Program-made: the position numbers and the translations under genes
Assembly: GCA_024693505.1 (NCBI GenBank)
Contig: JAILKU010000113.1
Location: 1 to 47,683 of the forward strand
Direction: 5' to 3'
Origin: Bacteroidaceae bacterium
Lineage (GTDB): Bacteria; Bacteroidota; Bacteroidia; Bacteroidales; Bacteroidaceae
DNA length: 47,683 nucleotides
Notes under the pieces: generated by a model
What the model saw: the letters and a program-made list of their open reading frames with translations, nothing else
Told to the model about the DNA's origin: nothing
Database searches by the model: none
Shown: in pieces, positions 18,950 through 25,106 of the stretch
How positions within the stretch are numbered: position 1 is the first letter of the stretch
Layout: every line of letters begins with the position of its first letter

Positions 18950-18952
18950 GGG
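18935..18952 (+). repeat. 18-bp direct repeat, left copy
   Basis: GAACTGGTGGAGTAGGGG covers the last codons and stop of the DUF1573 gene. An identical copy lies at 23744-23761, just after the Gfo/Idh/MocA gene, so the pair brackets the sigma-barrel module. Chance matches of this length in a window of this size are unlikely. Confidence 0.85.
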
Positions 18953-19143
18953 AGTGCCCTGTCCGATCCGCCAAATCGTCGGGATCGTTCAATCCGTGGT
19001 GAAGCCTACCCCCGCGCTGCAAGGGACTTGCAAGCCTGCTCGTTTAGCGATTGTTTTATGTATTCCGAGAGAACTTTATGCCCATTCACCTGCCACTTTT
19101 CATGCAGAAAAGCGTAAATCATGAAAAAATAATGGGTACTGAT

Positions 19144-19181
19144 GCAGTCTTTTTCTTTGTCGTAGGACTTAATAGGCAGAG
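19144..19181 (+). promoter_or_regulatory. Predicted ECF promoter, site A (sigma-barrel gene)
   Basis: GCAGTC, 15 nt, then GGACTTAATAGGCAGAG. The same two blocks at the same distance recur at 20934 and 21580. The second block ends 5 nt before the ATG at 19187, so the transcript would be nearly leaderless. If the fused sigma factor reads these sites, its gene is autoregulated. Confidence 0.7.
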
Positions 19182-19186
19182 ACGTT

Positions 19187-20929
19187 ATGCTGACGATGGA
19201 GATTTCACGGCTGATAGAGCGATGTAGGCAAGGGGATGCAGAAGCCCTTGGTGAACTGTATAAGGTATACGCTAAGCAGATGAGAAGCGTCTGCCGGCGT
19301 TATATCAGCGACGAGCAGACTGTGGAGGATGTGCTTCACGATGCATTTGTCATCATCTTCACTTCGTTTGACAGGCTTCGCGATGTGCAGCGGGCAGAGG
19401 CTTGGATGACGGCCATCACAAGGAATGTGGCATCGAAATGCAAGAACCATCTGGAGGCATTGCCTACTGTTTCGCTTGAAGATGCAAACGGGACAGAGCT
19501 GATTGCCGCCGAAACCGAGGAAAGTGATGTGAGAGGGGTGCCGCTGAGCGAGGTGGTGAGAATGATAGGCCGACTGCCGGAGGGATATGGAAAAGTGTTC
19601 CGCTTGTCGGTGTTCGAGGGTCTGTCGCACAAGGAAATTGCGGCTATGCTGGGCATCGAGCCTCATTCGTCATCGTCTCAGCTGGCGCGGGCCAAGAAGA
19701 TGCTGCGCAAGATGATGCAGCAATACTGGGTTGCCGGGCTCCTGCTGCTGCTCGTACCCCTCACGTTTCTGTTGTTCCGGAAAGAAGATGCGGCTGTCAC
19801 CAGGGGTGACAGACCAGTAGTGGAAAATCAAGGAATTGCGGAAGGAGAAGAAAATGGGAAGCCCCAGCCGCTGCCTGTCGAGCCCCACAAGGAAGGCACT
19901 CCAGAGCCTGCAATCGCCGGTTTGCCCAAGCATCGTGTCCTTGCCGGCTCAGTCGATACCCTGCGGTCCGTCATTGCCCAAGTCTCAGATTCTGTAGCGT
20001 CTGATACCTTGTCGAACCTGGTTGTCAGCGAGCCGATAATCCCTGATTCCTCAAAGGCAGATACGTCAACGCTTATACGCAGCGGCGAACAGCTGCAATA
20101 CGATATGGCCGGGCTGTTGCCTGACAGTCCTGATGCCGGCACCAAGAACGGGGGGAAGTGGTTCTTCGAACTGGCCTACGCAGGACAGCTTGACGAGCAG
20201 AACCGTTATAACCAGCCGTTCAGCTATAAGCCTGCTCCATCGGATGCACAGTCTCTGCCTTCAGGACAAGAACCGACTATTCCGAGCAGCATAGACAACT
20301 GGACAGACTATGCTGTCTACCTGGCCAATAATCAGGATGCCGCAAGCGAAAAGACCCGCAGCGTCATCATGCGCATCGCCCTGAACAACGCCAGCCGCCC
20401 GGGCGAGGACAAGATTCTGCGCACAAGCCATCATCGAATGCCCGCCACGTGGTCGTTGGCTATGAAGTACAGGCTGACAGACCGTTTCGGGCTTGAGTCA
20501 GGCTTCAGCTACAGCCGGCTGGTTTCCGACTTCGAGATGGGATCAGACGGCAATGTCATCCGCGAGCATCAGACCGTCAACTACCTTGGCATCCCCGTCA
20601 AGGGCATATATAATATGTATGGCACGAAGCGATGGAACCTCTATGGCAGCCTCGGCCTGACCACCGAGATACCTGTCCGTTCAACGCTCCACTCCGACTA
20701 CTTTGTCAACGGCAGTTACGAGGTCGGCGACAGGACTTCCATCCGTGCTCCTTGGCAGTTCTCACCCGCCTTGGGCCTTGGCTTGCAGATCCATCTGACG
20801 CCTGCTGTCGGATTCTTTGTGGAGCCAAGCCTGCAGTACTATATCCCGATGAAGGGCAATATCGAGACCTACCGCACGGAGCATCCGTTTACCTTCTCTT
20901 TGCCGCTGGGCATCAGATTTACGTGGTAG
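19187..20929 (+). CDS. ECF sigma factor fused to a TM helix and an outer-membrane beta-barrel
   Basis: A protein of 580 residues in one uninterrupted frame. Residues about 10-92 are sigma region 2 (ALGELYKVYAKQMRSVCRRY, QTVEDVLHDAFVIIF). Residues about 120-178 are region 4 with its helix-turn-helix (GLSHKEIAAMLGI, SSSSQLARAKKMLRKMM). A hydrophobic helix follows at once (about 182-197, VAGLLLLLVPLTFLLF). Next is a Pro/Ser/Asp-rich linker (199-324) long enough to cross the periplasm. Residues about 325-580 are an outer-membrane barrel (WSLAMKYRLTDRFGLESG, LGLGLQIHLTPAVGFF) ending in aromatic FTW. Anti-sigma factors spanning both membranes are reported in Bacteroides; here the sigma domains themselves are on the spanning protein and no separate anti-sigma gene is seen. 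The alternative start at 19196 would drop three residues. Confidence 0.88.
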   Translation: MLTMEISRLIERCRQGDAEALGELYKVYAKQMRSVCRRYISDEQTVEDVLHDAFVIIFTSFDRLRDVQRAEAWMTAITRNVASKCKNHLEALPTVSLEDANGTELIAAETEESDVRGVPLSEVVRMIGRLPEGYGKVFRLSVFEGLSHKEIAAMLGIEPHSSSSQLARAKKMLRKMMQQYWVAGLLLLLVPLTFLLFRKEDAAVTRGDRPVVENQGIAEGEENGKPQPLPVEPHKEGTPEPAIAGLPKHRVLAGSVDTLRSVIAQVSDSVASDTLSNLVVSEPIIPDSSKADTSTLIRSGEQLQYDMAGLLPDSPDAGTKNGGKWFFELAYAGQLDEQNRYNQPFSYKPAPSDAQSLPSGQEPTIPSSIDNWTDYAVYLANNQDAASEKTRSVIMRIALNNASRPGEDKILRTSHHRMPATWSLAMKYRLTDRFGLESGFSYSRLVSDFEMGSDGNVIREHQTVNYLGIPVKGIYNMYGTKRWNLYGSLGLTTEIPVRSTLHSDYFVNGSYEVGDRTSIRAPWQFSPALGLGLQIHLTPAVGFFVEPSLQYYIPMKGNIETYRTEHPFTFSLPLGIRFTW

Positions 20930-20933
20930 CGGT

Positions 20934-20971
20934 GCAGCCTTTTTGTCATTCGGCGGACTATATAGACAGAG
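20934..20971 (+). promoter_or_regulatory. Predicted ECF promoter, site B (lipoprotein gene)
   Basis: GCAGCC, 15 nt, then GGACTATATAGACAGAG. It starts 5 nt after the stop of the sigma-barrel gene. With a start of transcription near 20970 the lipoprotein at 21002 would have a leader of about 30 nt. It shares GCAG-C and GGACT-ATA-AGAG with sites A and C at exactly equal spacing. Confidence 0.7.
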
Positions 20972-21001
20972 CGTCATTCATTTTTAAACGTATTAAAAGT
21001 T

Positions 21002-21565
21002 ATGAAACACTTCATTTCCCTTGCCTGGATGATGGCGATAGCCATAGCCGGCACATCGATGACAGCCTGCAACGGTAACGAACCCGAGAATCCCTTTGTC
21101 ACTTGCCCTGAGGGCAGAATGCCACTTGTAGCCTATGGCTTGTGCCCTGCAGAGACGAGGGGTACGACCGGCAACGAGCCTGGAGCATTGTTCTCCGGCG
21201 ATGATATCGAATGGTTCAACGTCACCACCCGCGAGTTGCGCTTCCGCGACACGATGGAGCCGCTCCGGGCACAAATACCGCTCCTGAGTGGAATCGATTT
21301 CTATCTGGGCGACGAGTATCTCTTTACGGGTGGTGCCACCCTTGTAGGCCTCGTCTGTAGCCAGGTCTTCGACGACCTCGTCCTCTGTTGTGGGAAGATA
21401 GATGGCGATACCGTCGATGATGAACACTACTACCTCTACGATTGCTATCCCTGGATACCTCAGTTTATCAATGACGAGCGGGTTCAGGCCAACCGCCAGC
21501 GCCGTTCGGCACAATGGGAAGCCTTCCTGAAATATCTTGATGCCGAGGGCAAGCTGAAGAAATAA
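21002..21565 (+). CDS. Small lipoprotein of the sigma-barrel module
   Basis: A protein of 187 residues with a lipoprotein signal ending MTAC (lipidated Cys23). No recognised domain. The mature part contains several Cys (LVCSQVFDDLVLCCGKI), an acidic middle (DGDTVDDEHYYLYD) and a basic C-terminal helix (VQANRQRRSAQWEAFLKYL). It has its own copy of the predicted ECF promoter 30 nt upstream. From position and promoter I infer it is a target, and perhaps a sensory or adaptor partner, of the outer-membrane barrel encoded just before it. It is not similar by eye to any other lipoprotein in the window. Confidence 0.75.
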   Translation: MKHFISLAWMMAIAIAGTSMTACNGNEPENPFVTCPEGRMPLVAYGLCPAETRGTTGNEPGALFSGDDIEWFNVTTRELRFRDTMEPLRAQIPLLSGIDFYLGDEYLFTGGATLVGLVCSQVFDDLVLCCGKIDGDTVDDEHYYLYDCYPWIPQFINDERVQANRQRRSAQWEAFLKYLDAEGKLKK

Positions 21566-21579
21566 TTCTTCTCTCGCGC

Positions 21580-21617
21580 GCAGTCATTGGTTGCAGTTTC
21601 GGACTTTATAAGTAGAG
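21580..21617 (+). promoter_or_regulatory. Predicted ECF promoter, site C (radical SAM operon)
   Basis: GCAGTC, 15 nt, then GGACTTTATAAGTAGAG, with the same spacing as sites A and B. The predicted start of transcription is near 21616, giving a leader of about 22 nt before the ATG at 21639. Unlike A and B it has no T5 run after the first block, and it is overlaid by a 12-bp inverted repeat. Confidence 0.68.
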
Positions 21618-21633
21618 AACAAAACTGCAACCA
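21588..21633. repeat. 12-bp perfect inverted repeat around the site C promoter core
   Basis: TGGTTGCAGTTT (21588-21599) and AAACTGCAACCA (21622-21633) flank the GGACT block and the predicted start of transcription. It could be an operator, or the 3' end hairpin of the lipoprotein transcript. Confidence 0.8.
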
Positions 21634-21638
21634 TTTTT

Positions 21639-22694
21639 ATGTATTCAATTTATGACTATGCCTACAACGGGCTGCTCTGCCTGAACAACATCCTGCGGCC
21701 GCAACATAAACGGCTGTCGCAGCTGATGATCTACTCAACTACCGCCTGCCAGTCGCGCTGCAAGCATTGTAATATCTGGCAGAAACCAGTGGAACACCTG
21801 TCGCTCGATGACATCAGGCGCATCATGAAGAGCCGGTGCGTCACCAGAGGGACAACTGTAGGACTGGAGGGTGGCGAGTTCATTCTCCATCCGCAGGCAT
21901 CGGAGATTATGGCTTGGTTCCGCGAGCATCACCCCAACTACACACTGCTGTCGAATTGTCTTGCGCCCCGTCGGGTTATAGATGCGGTTCGCCGCTATCA
22001 GCCCCGGCACCTGTACGTCTCTCTCGACGGAGGGCGCGAGACTTACCAACGGATGCGTGGACGCGACGGTTACGACCGGGTGATTCAGGTTGTGGAGACG
22101 CTGAAGGACGAGGTGCCGTTGTCGCTGATGTTCTGCCTCTCGCCCTGGAACTCGTTCGCTGATATGGGCTTCGTCATAGACGTGGCTAAGCACTATCAGG
22201 TGGATGTCCGCATCGGCATCTACGGCACAATGGCCTTCTTTGATACGACAAGCGAGTTGTTGGCTGCATCAGATTTCACCGGGCAGATTCCACAAAGCAT
22301 CCATGATACACAGGAGAACTACGATTTCGTAGTCCTCTACGACCAGTGGCGTAACGGCCATCTGCGGCTGCGCTGTCAGAGCATCATGAGCAGTCTCGTC
22401 GTCCACAGCAATGGCGATGTGCCCCTTTGCCAGAATCTTGATGTGCTGTTGGGAAATATCCATGAGCAGTCACTCGATGAGATCTTCAATAGTACGCAGT
22501 CATGCCAGACACAGTGCCGTTATTCCAGGAACTGCAACGGCTGCTGGATTAACTTCCACCGCAAGTACGACATCATCCTCCTTCGCAACATGGAGCGACT
22601 TCTGTCCAAACGGCTCATAGAGAAGTTCTACGGCCCATACCAGTGGACGGATAATCCATGCACAACTTACCGCCACGCCCTCAAAGACCTATGA
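21639..22694 (+). CDS. Radical SAM protein with SPASM-like C-terminal cysteines
   Basis: A protein of 351 residues. The CxxxCxxC motif (Cys37, Cys41, Cys44 in TACQSRCKHCNIW) binds the SAM-cleaving [4Fe-4S] cluster. GLEGGEF is the GGE motif that contacts SAM. Near the C-terminus, Cys264 followed by LLGNIHEQSLDEIF and then Cys289, Cys293, Cys299 and Cys302 (CQTQCRYSRNCNGC) look like a SPASM or twitch domain carrying an auxiliary cluster. Such enzymes modify peptides, sugars or other small substrates; the substrate here is unknown. It has its own predicted ECF promoter, and its stop overlaps the next start by 4 nt (ATGA), so the two are translated together. Confidence 0.87.
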   Translation: MYSIYDYAYNGLLCLNNILRPQHKRLSQLMIYSTTACQSRCKHCNIWQKPVEHLSLDDIRRIMKSRCVTRGTTVGLEGGEFILHPQASEIMAWFREHHPNYTLLSNCLAPRRVIDAVRRYQPRHLYVSLDGGRETYQRMRGRDGYDRVIQVVETLKDEVPLSLMFCLSPWNSFADMGFVIDVAKHYQVDVRIGIYGTMAFFDTTSELLAASDFTGQIPQSIHDTQENYDFVVLYDQWRNGHLRLRCQSIMSSLVVHSNGDVPLCQNLDVLLGNIHEQSLDEIFNSTQSCQTQCRYSRNCNGCWINFHRKYDIILLRNMERLLSKRLIEKFYGPYQWTDNPCTTYRHALKDL

Positions 22695-23740
22695 TACAGC
22701 AATTGACAGAGCGGTACAAACGCCACCGCACAGAGCGTTTCCTGGCCCGAAAGTACCAGTGTTCTTATGCCTTCGTGGGCATGGGACAGCACTCGCTCAC
22801 CAATCTTTACCCGGTGCTCCATTATCTCGGCGTGCCGTTGAAGTACGTCTGTGTTGCGTCGGAAAGGAAGGCGCGGCTGATAGAAGGGAAATTCCCGCAG
22901 GTGAAGGCAACGACCTCGCTTGACACGATATTGAACGATGATGCCGTGAAAGGCATATTCGTCTCAGCCTCGCCCTCTGCCCATTTCTCCATCGCCTCCC
23001 GAATCCTGAGAAGCGGGAAGTCCTTGTTCATTGAGAAGCCTCCCTGCCAGACGCTTGCAGAGATTGACGTTCTCATTAAGCTTCAACAACTTCACCGCAC
23101 GCCCGTTGCAATGGTCGGGCTGCAGAACCGGTATGCCCCTGCCGTACAAACGCTTACGGCACGCCTCGCAAGGGAGCGGCTTGTCAATTACGACCTCCAT
23201 TATCTTACGGGAGCATACCCCGAGGGCGATGCGCTCCTTGATCTGTTCATCCATCCTGTCGACCTTGTGACCCGACTGTTCGGGAAACCTGAGATTCTCG
23301 CTTGCCGGCAAGTTGCCACGGACTCCTGCCTGCTCATGCTGCGCCATCCCCACATCACCGGCACACTCGAACTCTCCACTGCCTACACCTGGACCGCTGC
23401 CGAGGAATCCCTCAAGGTCTGCACGTCAAAGGGCATCTACCGCCTCTCGCAGATGGAAGAACTTACCTTTGAACCACGACCATCCACCATCCTCGGCATT
23501 CCCATTGAGAAGGTGCGGGCGTGCAGAAAGACCGTCGAACATCTCTGCGGCCGCAACAACTTCATCCCGACGCTCCCCAACAACCAGATTCATTCGCAGG
23601 GCTACTTCAACGAACTCTTGGCCTTCGTCACCTTCGTCGAGAGCGGGCATTCAAGTGTTCCTGCAGGCATCTCAACACTTAGGCCGACTTACGAACTCTT
23701 GGCGGATATCGCACGCCGTTCCTGTGCGGCGAAACGATAG
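22691..23740 (+). CDS. Gfo/Idh/MocA-family NAD(P)-dependent oxidoreductase
   Basis: The start at 22691 is chosen because its ATG overlaps the radical SAM stop (ATGA); an upstream in-frame ATG at 22658 would add 11 residues. The protein has 349 residues. The N-terminal Rossmann fold shows YAFVGMGQHSLTNLYPVL, then VKGIFVSASPSAHFSIAS, and the family signature IEKPPCQT. The second half is the beta-sheet substrate domain with LLDLFIHPVDLVTRLFG. Family members usually oxidise or reduce sugars or related cyclic compounds. With the radical SAM partner it suggests a two-step pathway on an unknown substrate. Its stop is 3 nt from the right copy of the 18-bp direct repeat. Confidence 0.87.
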   Translation: MIQQLTERYKRHRTERFLARKYQCSYAFVGMGQHSLTNLYPVLHYLGVPLKYVCVASERKARLIEGKFPQVKATTSLDTILNDDAVKGIFVSASPSAHFSIASRILRSGKSLFIEKPPCQTLAEIDVLIKLQQLHRTPVAMVGLQNRYAPAVQTLTARLARERLVNYDLHYLTGAYPEGDALLDLFIHPVDLVTRLFGKPEILACRQVATDSCLLMLRHPHITGTLELSTAYTWTAAEESLKVCTSKGIYRLSQMEELTFEPRPSTILGIPIEKVRACRKTVEHLCGRNNFIPTLPNNQIHSQGYFNELLAFVTFVESGHSSVPAGISTLRPTYELLADIARRSCAAKR

Positions 23741-23743
23741 TTT

Positions 23744-23761
23744 GAACTGGTGGAGTAGGGG
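23744..23761 (+). repeat. 18-bp direct repeat, right copy
   Basis: GAACTGGTGGAGTAGGGG, identical to 18935-18952. It has no coding role here and looks like a duplicated 3' end of the DUF1573 gene, as expected if the 4.8 kb between the copies was inserted. Confidence 0.85.
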
Positions 23762-23850
23762 GATTCCTTCGCTGTCGTTGGGGTCCTCGTCTTCGTCTTC
23801 GTAGCGTAACGTTGACGTTATCGTTGACGTTTTTACGCGAGGCGGGTCTA

Positions 23851-23884
23851 GTAAAATTTACACCCGGGTTTAGGTAAAATTTAC
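23851..23884. repeat. Paired GTAAAATTTAC repeats around ACCCGGGT
   Basis: GTAAAATTTAC occurs at 23851-23861 and 23874-23884, a 23-nt period, with the palindrome ACCCGGGT between them. The spacing is close to two turns of the helix, as in paired operator sites, but no regulator is implied by neighbours. Confidence 0.6.
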
Positions 23885-24104
23885 TGCCGCCTGCTGCAGG
23901 AAAGCTTTGTTTGTAACATTAAGTCAAAGAACACATGGTTATATGGTAACCGACCTTTGTAGGATATGTGGGGAAGCTCTGTTGTTGTCCGGACTAAGTC
24001 GAGCCGCCGTCCACGTTTTTCTGGTGCAAAGGTACGGCGGCGGCATTGCGGTTCTCGAATACTTCGCATAAAATTTTTCATCTTTTTTTTCCCGGGGGGG
24101 GGCG

Positions 24105-24268
24105 GTCATGAGTGTCATGTGTCATGAGTGTCATTAAGCAAAATCGAATGCGAAAGGCCGCATAATATATATAAATAGATTTATCTATTTATCTATATTA
24201 TGAGCCGGAAATCCCCTTCCCAATCCAAAATCCTTAATGACACTCATGACCGATGACCTTAATGACAC
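24105..24268. repeat. Nested inverted-repeat element with AT palindrome
   Basis: GTCATGAGTGTCATTAAG (24121-24138) and its exact complement CTTAATGACACTCATGAC (24233-24250) enclose a near-perfect 20-bp AT-rich palindrome (24161-24180 with 24183-24202, one mismatch). The two inverted repeats share nearly the same centre. An extra direct copy of GTCATGAGTGTCAT lies at 24105-24118 and a partial CTTAATGACAC at 24258-24268. The size and symmetry resemble a MITE or a remnant of a mobile element; no transposase is present. Confidence 0.75.
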
Positions 24269-24598
24269 ACTTGACCACAAAGGGGAGGAGACGCGTACCT
24301 GTGTCGTGCATGTAAATCTGCTGGAAATCAATATGATAGAGTTGCCGGATGTGCTCTTTCTTCTCTGCACTCCGAAAGGATTAATGCAACAGGAACAAGT
24401 GCTTCGGGGTGTAATTTTCAGCAAAAACGGTCTTATTTGGGGTGCATTCACCCCCTGTTTTTCATGCCTTCCTGACGCATTTTCTCGCATATATGGCCAC
24501 AAAAACGGGGTTGAGGGAGCATTCTGGAATGGTTAACGGGCCGAATTTTGGGCCGGTTGAATGAGAAAAAACACAGTTTCGCGATCATTGGCTACTCG

Positions 24599-24821
24599 GG
24601 TCAAACGACCTCGGCTCGCCCTTCTTGTCCTGATTTTCAACGAGCGCAAAATTGCGCCCGTTAACTTTCACCCATGCCGTTTCGGATGGCCTGAAGGACC
24701 GGAAAGCCTCACAATGACGTGCTGAAAGCCTCCGAAACATGGCGTCTGCATGAGAAAAAGTATGTGGGCGCAATTTTGCGCTGACATCTGTCACGACTCG
24801 GCTGCATCACGCTGTTTGACC
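24599..24821. repeat. Second MITE-like imperfect inverted repeat
   Basis: From outside in: GGTCAAAC (24599) pairs with GTTTGACC (24814-24821). AGCGCAAAATTGCGCCC (24643-24659) pairs perfectly with GGGCGCAATTTTGCGCT (24766-24782). CCATG-ccg-TTTCGG (24672-24685) pairs with CCGAAACATGG (24732-24742). The nested order suggests one 220-bp element. No coding potential is evident. Confidence 0.7.
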
Positions 24822-24911
24822 GCATTTAGCGCTCGGAAAGGCCCGAAACGGCACGGTCTGCTTGACATATATCAAGAAAAAAAGATGGAGCATAAATTTC
24901 TTGTTTTTGTT

Positions 24912-24943
24912 TTTGTGAGTAACTGCAGAATGCCATACCTTTG
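24912..24943 (+). promoter_or_regulatory. Bacteroidota-type promoter with no downstream gene
   Basis: TTTG (24912-24915), 20 nt, TACCTTTG (24936-24943) fits the -33/-7 consensus well. Transcription would run rightward from about 24950 into a stretch that has no gene on the + strand before a terminator at 25069. Confidence 0.65.
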
Positions 24944-24967
24944 CAGCAGAAAAGAAAGTAATAGGTT

Positions 24968-25041
24968 TAGTTTTTAGGTAAAAGATTGTTAAAGGAGAAA
25001 CAGAGATATTTCGTTTAGTAGTAGTTTTTAGGTAAAAGATT
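24968..25041 (+). repeat. 20-nt direct repeat pair
   Basis: TAGTTTTTAGGTAAAAGATT at 24968-24987 and again at 25022-25041, a 54-nt offset. Both lie in the predicted short transcript. Confidence 0.85.
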
Positions 25042-25068
25042 AAATTGAGAGATTAGAGATTAGTCTGG

Positions 25069-25106
25069 CGGACATTTTTTCGGGAGAAAAGGTGTCCGTT
25101 TCTTTT
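25069..25106 (+). terminator. Intrinsic terminator of the short rightward transcript
   Basis: CGGACA (25069-25074) pairs with TGTCCG (25093-25098), with TTTT/AAAA extending the stem, and TTTCTTTT follows on the + strand. The minus strand lacks a U tract here, so it fits the rightward transcript better than trkH, whose stop is at 25105. Confidence 0.6.

Larger units (their letters stand above)
23762..25068. other. Long region without a convincing gene, rich in repeats
   Basis: About 1.3 kb between two gene clusters. Open frames up to about 100 codons exist on both strands near 24185-24536, but they lack signal peptides or recognisable motifs, and one starts inside an inverted repeat. The region holds direct repeats at 23851-23884, a T8-C3-G9 homopolymer run at 24083-24102, two inverted-repeat elements (24105-24268 and 24599-24821) and a promoter at 24912-24943. 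A minus-strand match to the -7 consensus (CAAAGGTA on +) at 24027-24034 has no good -33 partner. Confidence 0.7.
24950..25106 (+). ncRNA. Candidate short transcript (small RNA or orphan leader)
   Basis: A good promoter (TACCTTTG ending at 24943) and a U-tailed hairpin (25069-25106) delimit about 150 nt with no open frame of note. Two 20-nt direct repeats inside, TAGTTTTTAGGTAAAAGATT at 24968-24987 and 25022-25041, would give the RNA a repeated single-stranded motif. It is tail-to-tail with trkH, so its 3' end could pair with the trkH mRNA end. It may equally be a leftover leader of a lost gene. Confidence 0.35.

Noticed and set aside
19018..19032. TGCAAG-GGA-CTTGCA hairpin after the DUF1573 gene as a terminator
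   Set aside because: The stem is only six pairs with a 3-nt loop and no T tract follows, so it is not convincing.
24185..24536. Two opposite open frames of about 100 codons in the gene-free region
   Set aside because: They begin or end inside inverted repeats and have no recognisable domain, signal peptide or promoter at a fitting distance.
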